Shown here in pieces: positions 32,890-42,197 of a stretch of 64,000 nt of DNA. Numbering within the stretch: the first letter of the stretch is position 1; each line of letters opens with the position of its first letter. The DNA comes from Nocardiopsis potens DSM 45234. GTDB lineage: Bacteria; Actinomycetota; Actinomycetes; Streptosporangiales; Streptosporangiaceae. A program made the position numbers and the translations under genes. Under the pieces are notes generated by a model. That model was not told the origin of the DNA and did not search any database. It saw nothing but the letters and a program-made list of their open reading frames with translations. Where the stretch lies: assembly GCF_000341105.1 (NCBI RefSeq), contig NZ_ANBB01000001.1:1-64000 (forward strand). Direction: 5' to 3'.

Positions 32890-33285
32890 TCAGCGCCGGC
32901 CGGCCTTCTTCCGCCGCCGGCGCTCGCGCCGCCGCCGCTCCGCGGCGAGCGCGGACTCCTTGGCCCGCACCGCGTGCGTCCGGGCCCGGCGGAGCAGCCC
33001 GTTCGCCCAGCCGAACTCGCTGGACAGGATCGCCAGGCCGAGAACGATCCCGGCGATCCCCGGTCCGGGGGTGACGCACATGATGAGGCCCACGGTGAGC
33101 ACGGCACCGCCGACCACGCCGACCACCGTCCGCCAGGTGACGTGGAGGAGCGGATGGGAGCGCATCTTCATCCGCCATATGCGCATGCGGACCCGGATGC
33201 GGCGCCAGTACCGCTTGTGCGCGGGCGTGGCTCTGGATCCCGCCGGGTCCGGCTCTTCGGTGCCGGTCAGTGGGGTCTGAGTCAT
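32890..33285 (-). CDS. PGPGW-motif transmembrane protein (TIGR02611 type)
   Basis: A 131-residue membrane protein. A basic N-terminal part (YWRRIRVRMRIWRMKMR) leads into two close hydrophobic segments (VVGVVGGAVLTVGLIMCV and GIAGIVLGLAILSSEFGW) joined by TPGPG, the signature of this family. The tail is extremely Arg/Lys-rich. The function of the family is unknown. ATG 33285 and GTG 33294 are both possible starts; neither has a good ribosome binding site. It is a single gene, placed between tRNA-Val(CAC) and a flavin monooxygenase. Confidence 0.8.
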   Translation of the reverse strand: MTQTPLTGTEEPDPAGSRATPAHKRYWRRIRVRMRIWRMKMRSHPLLHVTWRTVVGVVGGAVLTVGLIMCVTPGPGIAGIVLGLAILSSEFGWANGLLRRARTHAVRAKESALAAERRRRERRRRKKAGRR

Positions 33286-33381
33286 GGTGCACACAATATC
33301 GGGCGGATCAAGGTCGGGTATACGGGCGGAAACAGGGACGTCAATCCCCGGTCCGGGCGCGTTCCGGCACCGGCCCCCGGG

Positions 33382-34572
33382 TCACCGGGGACGGCGCGGC
33401 CCGCGGATCCGGCGCGCCGCGTCCGCACCGGCGTCGTGCCCGAAGATCCACTCGCTCTCGGCCCGCTCCAGATCGCCCAGGAGCAGGGGGCGGTCCTCCG
33501 GGGCGCCCTCGGCGTGCGGGGTGAACGCGCGCAGCGCCCGGCGCCCCAGCGCGTGGATCCGCTCGGTGCGCTCCCGGCGGGCCTCGGCGTACCCGGCCAG
33601 CGCCCGCCCGACGCTGAGCGCGTCGGCGTGTCGGAGGAACTCGGCCAGCACCACCGCGTCCTCCACCGCCTGGTCGGCCCCCTGGGCGAAGTAGGGCAGC
33701 ATCGGGTGCGCGGCGTCCCCGACGAGGACCACCCGGCCGGTGGTCCAGGGAGGGACCGGGTCGTGCTCGTTCAGCTCCCACAGGCCGACCCACTCGGCCC
33801 TGGGGACCTCCGCGAGCAGCCGCGGGTCCCAGCCGGTGAAGGCGCTCCCCAGGGCGGCGATCCGCCCCTCGGTGGTCCACGCCCCGGAACCGGGGGGAGC
33901 GATGGGCAGGGTCGCCGAGAAGCTGAGCCGGCCGCCCGACACCGGGTAGTCGGTGAAGTTCCGGTCGCCGCCCACCCAGATCCGGATGCGCGGCTCGGCC
34001 TCGGCCTCGGGGCGCCGGTCCGCGGGCACCACCCCGCGGTAGACCGCCTGCCCCGAGGTGCGGTACCGCCCGGGGCGGAGCAGGGCGCGCAGCGAGGAGT
34101 GCACGCCGTCGGCGCCGACCGCGACGTCGCCGTGGAACTCCCGGCCGTCGGAGCAGCGCAGCGTCACCTCGTCGCTGTTCTCCAGCACGTCGGTGACGTA
34201 GCGCCCGGGGAGCACGGTCCCCTCGGGCACCGCGTCCAGCAGGATGCGGTGCAGGTCGGAGCGGAGCAGGGTGAGCAGCGGGGCGCCGTACCGCTTCTCC
34301 GCCTCCCCGCCCAGCGGGGTGCTGTGCAGCAGGCGGCCGTCGTCCCAGCGCAGGATGTCGCGGCGGAGCGGCCGGGAGGAGGCCTCGGCGAGTGCCGGAC
34401 CCAGGCCCAGGCCGGTGAGCAGGCGGGTCGCGTTGGGGGCGAGGCGGATGCCGGAGCCGACCGGGGAGAAGTCCTGGGCCTGCTCGACGATGACGCACCG
34501 GCGCCCCGCCCCGGCCAGCGCCGCGGCCAGGGTCAGCCCGGCGATCCCCGCCCCCACGATCACGATCCGCAC
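33382..34572 (-). CDS. FAD-dependent monooxygenase (salicylate hydroxylase-like)
   Basis: A 396-residue group A flavoprotein monooxygenase. It begins at once with the dinucleotide fold MRIVIVGAGIAGLTLAAAL, has the DG motif GADGVHSSLRALLRPG near residue 150, and the GD motif VVLVGDAAHPMLPYFAQGA with QAVEDAVVLAEFL near 285. The closest named relatives are salicylate and 3-hydroxybenzoate hydroxylase-like enzymes. The aromatic or polyketide-like substrate is unknown. It starts with GTG 34572 and is divergent from thrS with a 221-bp gap; no dedicated regulator is adjacent. Confidence 0.83.
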   Translation of the reverse strand: MRIVIVGAGIAGLTLAAALAGAGRRCVIVEQAQDFSPVGSGIRLAPNATRLLTGLGLGPALAEASSRPLRRDILRWDDGRLLHSTPLGGEAEKRYGAPLLTLLRSDLHRILLDAVPEGTVLPGRYVTDVLENSDEVTLRCSDGREFHGDVAVGADGVHSSLRALLRPGRYRTSGQAVYRGVVPADRRPEAEAEPRIRIWVGGDRNFTDYPVSGGRLSFSATLPIAPPGSGAWTTEGRIAALGSAFTGWDPRLLAEVPRAEWVGLWELNEHDPVPPWTTGRVVLVGDAAHPMLPYFAQGADQAVEDAVVLAEFLRHADALSVGRALAGYAEARRERTERIHALGRRALRAFTPHAEGAPEDRPLLLGDLERAESEWIFGHDAGADAARRIRGPRRPR

Positions 34573-34793
34573 GTGCAGCCTCCGTGTCCTCGCCGCGTCC
34601 GGCCCCCGCGTTGTGCATACCCGTGTGGCCGAACGGTACCCGGCGGGCGGGGGAGGCCGGGGGCGCTCCGGGAGACCCGCTCACCCGATAGCATCGGTGC
34701 AGGGAGGCCCGCCCGCCGCACGGTCCGCCGGAGCGCGGACGCCCGCGGGGCGGTGTCCTCCGGACGATCCCGGAGAAGATTTGAGGAGTCACC

Positions 34794-36764
34794 GTGTCCG
34801 CCCAGCCTGAGCTGCACATCACCGTCGCAGGAACCGAGCGCGCGGTGGCGGCCGGCACTACGGCGGGCCAGGCGCTGGAGGCCGACGGCCGCACGACCGT
34901 CGCCGCGAGGGTCAACGGGGAGCTGCGCGACCTGTACCGGGAGCTGGCCGACGGCGACGCCGTGGAGCCGGTCGAGATCGGCTCCGAGGACGGCCGCGCC
35001 ATCCTGCGCCACTCCACCGCGCACATCCTGGCCCAGGCGGTCCAGGAGCTGTTCCCCGAGGCCAAGCTGGGCATCGGCCCGCCGGTGGAGAACGGCTTCT
35101 ACTACGACTTCGACGTCACCGAGCCGTTCACCCCCGCCGATCTCAAGGCCATCGAGAAGAAGATGCAGGAGATCGTCAAGCAGGGGCAGCGCTTCCAGCG
35201 CCGCGACGTCTCCGACGAGGACGCCCGCGCCGAGCTCGCCACCGAGCCCTACAAGCTGGAGCTGATCGGGCTGAAGGGCGGCGCCTCCGACGCCGAGGGC
35301 GCCTCGGTCGAGGTCGGCGCCGGCGGCCTGACCGTCTACGACAACATCCACCCGCGCACCGGCGAGCTGTGCTGGAAGGACCTCTGCCGCGGCCCGCACC
35401 TGCCCACCACCAAGGCCGTCCCGGCGTTCAAGCTGATGCGCACCGCCGCGGCCTACTGGCGCGGCAAGGAGACCAACCCGCAGCTGCAGCGGATCTACGG
35501 CACCGCCTGGGAGACCAAGGACGCGCTCAAGGAGTACCTGGCGTTCCTGGAGGAGGCGGAGAAGCGCGACCACCGCAGGCTCGGCGCGGAGCTGGACCTG
35601 TTCTCCATCCCGGACGAGATCGGCTCCGGGCTGGCGGTCTTCCACCCCAAGGGCGGCGTCGTCCGGCGGGAGATGGAGGAGTACTCGCGCCGGCGGCACG
35701 AGGAGGCGGGGTACGAGTTCGTCTACACCCCGCACGCCACCAAGGGGAAGCTGTTCGAGAAGTCGGGCCACCTCGACTGGTACGCGGACGGCATGTACCC
35801 GCCCATGCAGCTGGACGGCGGCATCGACTACTACCTCAAGCCGATGAACTGCCCGATGCACAACCTGGTCTTCGGCGCGCGCGGCCGGTCCTACCGGGAG
35901 CTGCCGCTGCGCATGTTCGAGTTCGGCACCGTGTACCGGTACGAGAAGTCCGGCGTGGTGCACGGCCTGACCCGGGCCCGCGGCTTCACCCAGGACGACG
36001 CGCACATCTACTGCACCAAGGAGCAGATGGCCGATGAGCTCGACTCGCTGCTCACCTTCGTGCTGGACCTGCTCCGCGACTACGGCCTGAACGACTTCTA
36101 CCTGGAGCTGTCCACCAAGGACCCGGAGAAGTCGATCGGCTCCGACGAGGTGTGGGCCGAGGCCACCGAGACGCTCCGCCAGGCGGCGGAGAAGCAGGGC
36201 CTGGAACTGGTCATGGACCCGGGCGGCGCGGCCTTCTACGGGCCGAAGATCTCGGTGCAGGCCCGGGACGCCATCGGCCGCACCTGGCAGATGTCCACCA
36301 TCCAGGTCGACTTCAACCTGCCGGAGCGCTTCGACCTGGAGTACACCGCCGCGGACGGCACCCGGCAGCGCCCGGTGATGATCCACCGCGCGCTGTTCGG
36401 CTCGATCGAGCGGTTCTTCGCGGTGCTGCTGGAGCACTACGCGGGCGCGTTCCCGGCGTGGCTGGCCCCGGTGCAGGCGGTGGGCATCCCGATCGCCGCC
36501 GAGCACGTCCCGCACCTGGACGGGGTCGCGCGGCGGCTGCGCGCCGAGGGCATCCGGGTCGAGGTGGACGCCGGCGACGACCGGATGCAGAAGAAGATCC
36601 GCAACGCGCAGAAGCAGAAGGTCCCGTTCATGCTGCTGGCCGGGGACGACGACGTGAGCAAGGGCGCCGTCTCCTTCCGGTACCGCGACGGGTCGCAGAA
36701 CAACGGCGTTCCGATCGACGAGGCCGTGCGCGAGATCGTCGAAGCGGTGCGCGAGAGGAAGTAG
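34794..36764 (+). CDS. thrS: threonyl-tRNA synthetase
   Basis: A 656-residue class II synthetase of full length. Domains in order: an N-terminal TGS domain (1-60), the editing SAD domain with [11 protein letters not shown] (His73, His77) and a second histidine/cysteine region later, the catalytic core with the zinc ligand Cys353 (MNCPMH), motif 2 [15 protein letters not shown], motif 3 with [16 protein letters not shown], and the anticodon-binding domain. It charges tRNA-Thr in the cytoplasm. GTG 34794 follows GAGGAG by 6 bases. A hairpin terminator follows. I looked for a T-box leader and did not find one. Confidence 0.97.
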   Translation: MSAQPELHITVAGTERAVAAGTTAGQALEADGRTTVAARVNGELRDLYRELADGDAVEPVEIGSEDGRAILRHSTAHILAQAVQELFPEAKLGIGPPVENGFYYDFDVTEPFTPADLKAIEKKMQEIVKQGQRFQRRDVSDEDARAELATEPYKLELIGLKGGASDAEGASVEVGAGGLTVYDNIHPRTGELCWKDLCRGPHLPTTKAVPAFKLMRTAAAYWRGKETNPQLQRIYGTAWETKDALKEYLAFLEEAEKRDHRRLGAELDLFSIPDEIGSGLAVFHPKGGVVRREMEEYSRRRHEEAGYEFVYTPHATKGKLFEKSGHLDWYADGMYPPMQLDGGIDYYLKPMNCPMHNLVFGARGRSYRELPLRMFEFGTVYRYEKSGVVHGLTRARGFTQDDAHIYCTKEQMADELDSLLTFVLDLLRDYGLNDFYLELSTKDPEKSIGSDEVWAEATETLRQAAEKQGLELVMDPGGAAFYGPKISVQARDAIGRTWQMSTIQVDFNLPERFDLEYTAADGTRQRPVMIHRALFGSIERFFAVLLEHYAGAFPAWLAPVQAVGIPIAAEHVPHLDGVARRLRAEGIRVEVDAGDDRMQKKIRNAQKQKVPFMLLAGDDDVSKGAVSFRYRDGSQNNGVPIDEAVREIVEAVRERK

Positions 36765-36800
36765 CCCCGCACCCGGCTCCGGGCCGGCACCGGCCCCCGC

Positions 36801-36835
36801 CCGCGTCCCCCTCCGCCCCGCGGAGGGGGACGCGG
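36801..36835 (+). terminator. terminator of thrS
   Basis: A perfect 15-bp stem (36801-36815 with 36821-36835) and 5-base loop lie 36 bp after the stop, without a T-tract. Confidence 0.75.
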
Positions 36836-36928
36836 CGTGTCGCACCGTACGGCGCCGGGGGCGCGCGGAGGGTAGCGTGGGGGGCCGCCCGGCACGGGCC
36901 GGGCGGTCCGCGGACCGGAGACGACGGA

Positions 36929-38167
36929 ATGCTTCGAAGAACGACCATCATCACCGCCGTCAAGCGCCTGATCATCGGCCTTTTCACCGCTCAGGCGGCC
37001 GCGATCATCGGCCTGATCGGCATCGACCTGTGGCGCAAGCGGGTCCGCCCCAAGCGCGCCCGCTTCCCGCGGACCGCGCCCAAGGAGCTGCCGGTCGGCG
37101 AGAACCTCGTCACCACCTACACCTACGGCGAGGACCTGTTCTCCGACATGCTGGACGCGATCCGGGGGGCGCGCCGGCGCATCCTGTTCGAGTCCTACAT
37201 CGTCAAGGGCGACCAGACCGGGCGCGAGTTCAAGCGCGAGCTGATCGCCGCCGCCGAGCGCGGCGTGGAGGTCCACGTCGTCTACGACGGCTTCGCCAAC
37301 CTGGTGGTGCCGCGCTCCTTCTTCCGCTTCCCGCCCTCGGTGAACGTGCTGCGCTTCCCGGTGGTGCACCCGGGGGTGCTGCTGCTGGACGTCCGCAAGA
37401 TCGGCCGGGACCACCGCAAGATCCTCACCGTGGACGGCGAGACCGGCTTCGTCGGCGGCTACAACGTCGGCAAGGCCTACGCCACCGAGTGGCGCGACAC
37501 CCACCTGGGCATCTCCGGCCCGGCGGTGTGGGAGCTGGAGAACGCCTTCTGCGAGTTCTGGAACCGGCACCGCCGGGCGGGCCAGCCCCGGCTCACCGCG
37601 ATCGGCGAGGCCCAGTGGACGCCCGCGATCAAGGCCCAGCGCAACGTGCCGGACCTGCTCGTCTACCCGATCCGCGGGATGTACCTGGACGCGATCGACC
37701 GGGCCCGGGAGCACATCTACATCACCCAGGCCTACTTCATCCCGGACCGGGAGATCGTCGACGCGCTGGTGGCCGCCGCCCAGCGCGGGGTGGACGTGCG
37801 GGTACTGGTGCCGGCCGACTCCAACCACATCGTCGCGGACTGGATGTCGCGCGGGCTGTACGGCGCGCTGCTGCGCGGCGGGGTGACCCTGTGGCGGTTC
37901 CGCGGGGCGATGGTGCACGCCAAGACCGCCACCATCGACGGCCGCTGGTCCACCGTGGGCACCGCCAACGTGGACCGGCTCAGCCTCACCGGGAACTACG
38001 AGATCAACGTCGAGATCTACGACGACGGCGTCGCCGCCCACCTGGAGGAGGTCTTCGCCAACGACAGCACCAACGCGGTGCCGCTGACCGAGGCCGAGTG
38101 GCGCGGCAGGCCGCTGCTGGCCAAGCTCACCGAGCGCATCATCGGGCCGCTCCGGCCGCTGTTCTGA
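36929..38167 (+). CDS. phospholipase D-family (cardiolipin synthase-like) membrane enzyme
   Basis: A 412-residue protein with one N-terminal membrane helix (about residues 9-33), followed by two phospholipase D domains. Each has an HKD motif: HRKILTVDG with His162 and HAKTATIDG with His330. The arrangement matches bacterial cardiolipin synthases, which join two phosphatidylglycerols or transfer phosphatidyl groups at the membrane; such enzymes typically have two helices, here one is clear. Other phospholipid transfer or hydrolysis reactions cannot be excluded. ATG 36929 has GGAG 9 bases upstream and begins just before the helix. Confidence 0.85.
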   Translation: MLRRTTIITAVKRLIIGLFTAQAAAIIGLIGIDLWRKRVRPKRARFPRTAPKELPVGENLVTTYTYGEDLFSDMLDAIRGARRRILFESYIVKGDQTGREFKRELIAAAERGVEVHVVYDGFANLVVPRSFFRFPPSVNVLRFPVVHPGVLLLDVRKIGRDHRKILTVDGETGFVGGYNVGKAYATEWRDTHLGISGPAVWELENAFCEFWNRHRRAGQPRLTAIGEAQWTPAIKAQRNVPDLLVYPIRGMYLDAIDRAREHIYITQAYFIPDREIVDALVAAAQRGVDVRVLVPADSNHIVADWMSRGLYGALLRGGVTLWRFRGAMVHAKTATIDGRWSTVGTANVDRLSLTGNYEINVEIYDDGVAAHLEEVFANDSTNAVPLTEAEWRGRPLLAKLTERIIGPLRPLF

Positions 38168-38210
38168 GCCGCCGGCCGCGCGGCCGGCGCGGTTCCGGGC
38201 CCTTACGTTC

Positions 38211-38226
38211 CGCCCAAGCGTTTGTT
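38211..38226. promoter_or_regulatory. possible TetR-type operator before the SDR gene
   Basis: CCAAGCGTTTGTTAG is an imperfect CAAG-N2-CTTG-like palindrome in a short A+T-rich stretch upstream of the SDR gene. Similar sites control lipid and sterol genes in actinobacteria, but the match has one arm mismatch. Confidence 0.3.
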
Positions 38227-38324
38227 AGAAAAAGGGGATACCGGGCGGGCCCGGTGCGCGGCCGGTGCGGGACGGGCCCGGCCGCGGCCGGGCCCCCGAG
38301 CGCGCGGGCCGACCGGGAGGCGGA

Positions 38325-39233
38325 ATGGGCGGGATCTGCGAGGGCCGGGTGGCGCTGGTGACCGGCGCCGGCCGGGGGCTGGGCCGGGCCCACGCCCTGG
38401 AGTTCGCCCGGCAGGGCGCCCGGGTGGTGGTCAACGACGTCGGCGTGGGCCTGGACGGCGCCGGCGGCTCCGCGGCCCCCGCCGAGGAGGTCGCGGCGGA
38501 GATCCGCGCGGCCGGCGGCGAGGCGGTCACCGCCACCGGCGACATCGCCACCGCCGCCGGCGCGGCCGAGGCGGTGGACACCGCGCTGCGGGCCTTCGGG
38601 CGGCTGGACACCCTGGTGAACAACGCCGGGTTCCTGCGCGACCGGATGCTGGTCAACATCTCCGAGGAGGAGTGGGACGCGGTGCTGCGGGTGCACCTCA
38701 AGGGGCACTTCCTGGTGCTGAGGCAGGCCGGCGCGCACTGGCGGGCGGAGGCCAAGGCGGGCCGGACGCCGGTGGCGCGGGTGGTCAACACCTCCTCGGG
38801 GGCGGGGCTGCTGGGCAGCGTGGGCCAGGCCAACTACTCCGCGGCCAAGGCGGGGATCATCGGACTCACCCTGGTCGCCGCGGCCGAACTGGGCCGGTAC
38901 GGGGCGGCGGTGAACGCGATCGCCCCGGCGGCGCGCACCCGGATGACCGAGGGGGCGTTCGCGGCGGAGATGGCCCGCCCCGGCGGCGGCGCGTTCGACG
39001 CCATGGACCCGGCCAACGTCTCGCCCCTGGTGGTCTGGCTGGGCTCGGCGGAGTGCACGGGGGTCACCGGCAGGGTCTTCGAGGCCGAGGGCGGCCGGAT
39101 CTGCCTGATGGACGGCTTCCGGCACGGACCCGCCGCCGACCGCGGGGCCCGCTGGGACCCGGCCGACGTCGGCGCCGCCGTGCGCGGCCTGATCCGCGAC
39201 GCCCCGGAACCCGAACCGGCCTACGGGGCCTGA
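38325..39233 (+). CDS. short-chain dehydrogenase/reductase
   Basis: A 302-residue classical SDR. The cofactor motif is TGAGRGLGRAHALEFARQGA (from about residue 13), then NNAGFLRDRML, the catalytic Ser in VVNTSSGAGLLG and YSAAK (Tyr and Lys). The inserted GVGLDGAGGS after strand 2 and the C-terminal AMDPANVSPLVVWLGSAECTGVTG are typical of 3-hydroxyacyl-CoA or multifunctional beta-oxidation type SDRs. It probably oxidises a hydroxyacyl or steroid-like substrate with NAD. GGGAGG (38315-38320) supports ATG 38325. It lies alone, ahead of a large palindrome. Confidence 0.85.
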   Translation: MGGICEGRVALVTGAGRGLGRAHALEFARQGARVVVNDVGVGLDGAGGSAAPAEEVAAEIRAAGGEAVTATGDIATAAGAAEAVDTALRAFGRLDTLVNNAGFLRDRMLVNISEEEWDAVLRVHLKGHFLVLRQAGAHWRAEAKAGRTPVARVVNTSSGAGLLGSVGQANYSAAKAGIIGLTLVAAAELGRYGAAVNAIAPAARTRMTEGAFAAEMARPGGGAFDAMDPANVSPLVVWLGSAECTGVTGRVFEAEGGRICLMDGFRHGPAADRGARWDPADVGAAVRGLIRDAPEPEPAYGA

Positions 39234-39248
39234 GCCGGCCCTCCTCTC

Positions 39249-39314
39249 CGATGGTCTTGACGTTGCGGGGGTATTCCGAGCGCTCGGAATACCCCCGCAA
39301 CGTCAAGACCATCG
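39249..39314. repeat. perfect 66-bp palindrome
   Basis: Arms 39249-39281 and 39282-39314 are exact reverse complements with no spacer. The centre is CCGAGCGCTCGG. It lies 15 bp after the SDR stop and could end transcription from either side, but it has no T-tract and is far longer than other terminator stems here (12-15 bp). Confidence 0.97.
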
Positions 39315-39475
39315 CCCGGGGCGGGACACGCGTACACCTTCCCGTCGCCGGATTCCTCACCTCCCGTCCGGAAGAAGTACCCTCGCGTCACCGACGCGTG
39401 ATGCCATTGCGCCTTCGACCGCCGGGCCCGCACCCCGGTCGCGGCGGAACGATCCCGAAACGGAAGAACCGAGCG

Positions 39476-40261
39476 ATGCCGAAGAAGACGACCGCCTCGT
39501 TGAACGCGAACCGCTCCTCGCTGCCGCACAAGGTGCGCTACGCGCTGCGCAACCCCGGGAGGATCCTGCCCTACGTGCAGCGCTCCGCACGGGACCTGAG
39601 GTTCCGCCTCCTCCACCGGGACCACGTCTCCTACTACCGGGCGGTGATGGCCTCCGACGCGGCGCGGGACCCCAAGGCGGCGGTCGGCAGCCGGAACGAG
39701 AAGCGGTGGCTCGCGCTCGGCAAGATGCAGTTCGACTACCTGGTCGAGCACGGGCTCAAACCGGACCAGCGGATGCTCGACATCGGCTGCGGCAACCTGC
39801 GGGCCGGCTGGCGCTTCATCGACTACCTGGACGAGGGCAACTACTACGGCATCGACATCTCCCCGGACATCCTGATCGCCGCCAAGAAGGTGCTGGCCGA
39901 GCGCGGCCTGCAGGAGAAGCTGCCGCACCTGACCATCACCCAGGACCTCACCTTCGACTTCCTGCCGGACGGCCGGTTCGACGTGGTGCACGCGCACAGC
40001 GTCTTCTCGCACTCGCCCATCGAGGTCATCGACGAGTGCCTGGCGCACGTGGGCCGGATCCTGGCCCCCGGCGGCTTCTTCGACTTCACCTTCGACCGGA
40101 CCGAGGGCGCCGAGCACCAGGTGCTGCGCGAGGACTTCTACTACCGGACCGGGACGCTCATCGCCCTCGCCGAGAAGCACGGCCTGCAGGCGCGGTTCAT
40201 GGACGACTGGGAGAAGCGCCCGCACGGCCAGTCCAAGATCCGGGTCACCGCGGGGCCGTGA
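39476..40261 (+). CDS. class I SAM-dependent methyltransferase
   Basis: A 261-residue methyltransferase. After a basic 75-residue lead, motif I is MLDIGCGNLRAGWRFIDYL (about residues 100-118), the acidic end of strand 2 is YYGIDISPDIL, motif post-I/II is FDVVHAHSVFSHSP, and motif III is ILAPGGFFDFTF. The acceptor is unknown; the GCGNLRAG variant occurs in many actinobacterial proteins of unknown substrate. ATG 39476 has GGAAG 10 bases upstream. It is monocistronic as far as can be seen, between the palindrome and an amidohydrolase gene. Confidence 0.82.
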   Translation: MPKKTTASLNANRSSLPHKVRYALRNPGRILPYVQRSARDLRFRLLHRDHVSYYRAVMASDAARDPKAAVGSRNEKRWLALGKMQFDYLVEHGLKPDQRMLDIGCGNLRAGWRFIDYLDEGNYYGIDISPDILIAAKKVLAERGLQEKLPHLTITQDLTFDFLPDGRFDVVHAHSVFSHSPIEVIDECLAHVGRILAPGGFFDFTFDRTEGAEHQVLREDFYYRTGTLIALAEKHGLQARFMDDWEKRPHGQSKIRVTAGP

Positions 40262-40443
40262 CGCCCCCGCCGCGCCGGCCGCCGCCCGGCCCGGAGCCCG
40301 CCGCAGGCGGGCGCGGGCCCCGGAGGGCCGGGCGGGCACTGTTCCGGCGCGGCGGACCCCGGTAGCCTGAGCGGCCGTTCGGAGAACGTCGGCGGCGGGG
40401 CGCCGGGCACCACCGGCGCCCCGCTTCGGTGCGGGAGGCGGCT

Positions 40444-42051
40444 GTGCGGGATGTGACGGTCTGGACCGGGGGAACCGTGTGGACCGGCGAGGGGGACGCC
40501 GGCGCGCTCGCCGCGGCGCAGGGGCGGATCGTCGCCGCCGGCGCCGAGGCCGAAGCGCTCGCCGGGACGGCCGCCGACGTCGTCGACCTGGACGGCGGCC
40601 TGCTCATGCCGGCCTTCGGCGACGGCCACGCCCACCCGCTCTTCGGCGGGCTGGAGGCGCAGGGCCCGCCCGTCCGCGACCTGGCCGACCCGGAGCGGGT
40701 GGCGGCCGCCGTGGGCCGCTGGGCCGCCGAGAACCCCGGGGCCGAGTGGATCGTCGGCGGCAGCTACGACCCCGCGATCGCGCCGCGCGGCGAGTTCGAC
40801 GCCCGGGTGCTCGACGCCGCCGTGCCCGACCGCCCGGTCGTGCTGCACGCCTACGACTACCACACCGTCTGGGTCAACTCCGAGGCGCTGCGCCGGGCCG
40901 GCATCACCGCCGGCACCCCCGACCCCGGCGACGGCGCCATCGTCCGCCGCGCCGACGGCACCCCCATGGGCACGCTGCGCGAATGGGGCGCCGTCGACCT
41001 GGTCCTGGACCTGGTCCCGGAGGAGGCCGCCGGCGACCGGGTGCGCGCCCTCGCCGACGCCGGGCGGCGCTACCTGCGCTCGGGCATCACCTGGTACCAG
41101 GACGCCTGGGTCGACCCGGCCACGGTCGGCGCCTACCTGGAGGCCGCCCGGCGCGGCTCCCTGCTCACCCGGGCCGACCTGGCCCTGCGCGCCGACCCCG
41201 GCGAGTGGCGCGACCAGCTGTCCGCCTTCCCGGAGCTGCGCGAGGAGGTCCGCGCCGAACCCGCCGCGGCCGGGCTGCTCACCGCGCGCACCGTCAAGTT
41301 CTTCGCCGACGGGGTGATCGAGGGCGGCACGGCCGCCCTGCTGGAGCCCTACACCGACCGCCCGCACTCGCACGGCATGCCGGTGTGGCCCGGGGCGGCG
41401 CTGGCCGAGGCGGTGGCCGCCTTCGACCGGCTCGGCTTCGAGGTGCACGTCCATGCCATCGGCGACGCCGGCGTCCGCAACGCCCTGGACGCGCTGGAGC
41501 GGACGGCCCGCACCAACCCGCCCCGGCCGCGCCGCCCGGTCATCGCGCACACCCAGCTCGTCGACCCGGCCGACCTGGAGCGGTTCGCCCGGGTCGGGGC
41601 GGTCGCCAACTTCGAGCCGTACTGGGCCCAGCTCGACCCGCTCCAGGTCGACCTGACCATCCCGCGCCTGGGCGAGGGCCGCGCCGCGCTGCAGTACCCG
41701 ATGGCGACCCTGCTCCGCGGCGGCACCCGGCTGAGCTTCGGCAGCGACTGGCCGGTCAGCACCGAGCGCCCGCTGGACGGGATCCAGGTGGCGGTCACCC
41801 GCCGCACCTTCGCGGGCGACCCCGCCGGGGGCTGGATCCCCGAGGAGCGGCTCACCGCGGAGCAGGCCCTCACCGCCTACACCACCGGCACCGCCTACCA
41901 GGCCGGTGCCGAGCACCGCCGCGGCACCCTCCGCCCCGGCGCCGACGCCGACCTGGTCTGGCTGGACCGCGACCCGCGCGCCGTCGACCCGATGGAGATC
42001 GCCTCGATCACCGAACGCGGCACCTGGCTGGCCGGCCGGCGCGCGGCCTGA
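40444..42051 (+). CDS. amidohydrolase family protein (YtcJ-like, Amidohydro_3)
   Basis: A 535-residue metal-dependent hydrolase. The metal-binding GDGHAHPLFGG follows a small N-terminal beta domain (TVWTGEGDAGALAAAQGRIVAAG). Later come a WYQDAWVDP segment, VHVHAIGDAGVRNALDA, VIAHTQLVDP and the last aspartate in FGSDWPVS, the order seen in YtcJ-type amidohydrolases. These hydrolyse amide or related bonds in small molecules; substrate unknown. GTG 40444 with GGAGG 6 bases upstream is preferred over GTG 40429, which has no ribosome binding site. Confidence 0.85.
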   Translation: MRDVTVWTGGTVWTGEGDAGALAAAQGRIVAAGAEAEALAGTAADVVDLDGGLLMPAFGDGHAHPLFGGLEAQGPPVRDLADPERVAAAVGRWAAENPGAEWIVGGSYDPAIAPRGEFDARVLDAAVPDRPVVLHAYDYHTVWVNSEALRRAGITAGTPDPGDGAIVRRADGTPMGTLREWGAVDLVLDLVPEEAAGDRVRALADAGRRYLRSGITWYQDAWVDPATVGAYLEAARRGSLLTRADLALRADPGEWRDQLSAFPELREEVRAEPAAAGLLTARTVKFFADGVIEGGTAALLEPYTDRPHSHGMPVWPGAALAEAVAAFDRLGFEVHVHAIGDAGVRNALDALERTARTNPPRPRRPVIAHTQLVDPADLERFARVGAVANFEPYWAQLDPLQVDLTIPRLGEGRAALQYPMATLLRGGTRLSFGSDWPVSTERPLDGIQVAVTRRTFAGDPAGGWIPEERLTAEQALTAYTTGTAYQAGAEHRRGTLRPGADADLVWLDRDPRAVDPMEIASITERGTWLAGRRAA

Positions 42052-42197
42052 CCCTCACGCGGCGGTGCGGGGCGGCGCCCGGCAGGGGCGGAGCAGGGGA
42101 AAACGGGTTGCCGCTCCTCCTCCCGCTCCGGCAATCTGGGCGGAAACGGACACAGCGCCCCTGCGCGCGCGTCCCCCGACACCGAAGGAGCCGTTGC

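Noticed and set aside
34573-34793. T-box riboswitch before thrS
   Set aside because: No T-box consensus, specifier-loop structure or terminator/antiterminator pair could be recognised in this 221-bp gap.
39244-39320. Peptide MVLTLRGYSERSEYPRNVKTI, encoded on both strands
   Set aside because: Both strands give the same peptide only because the DNA is a perfect palindrome; there is no ribosome binding site.
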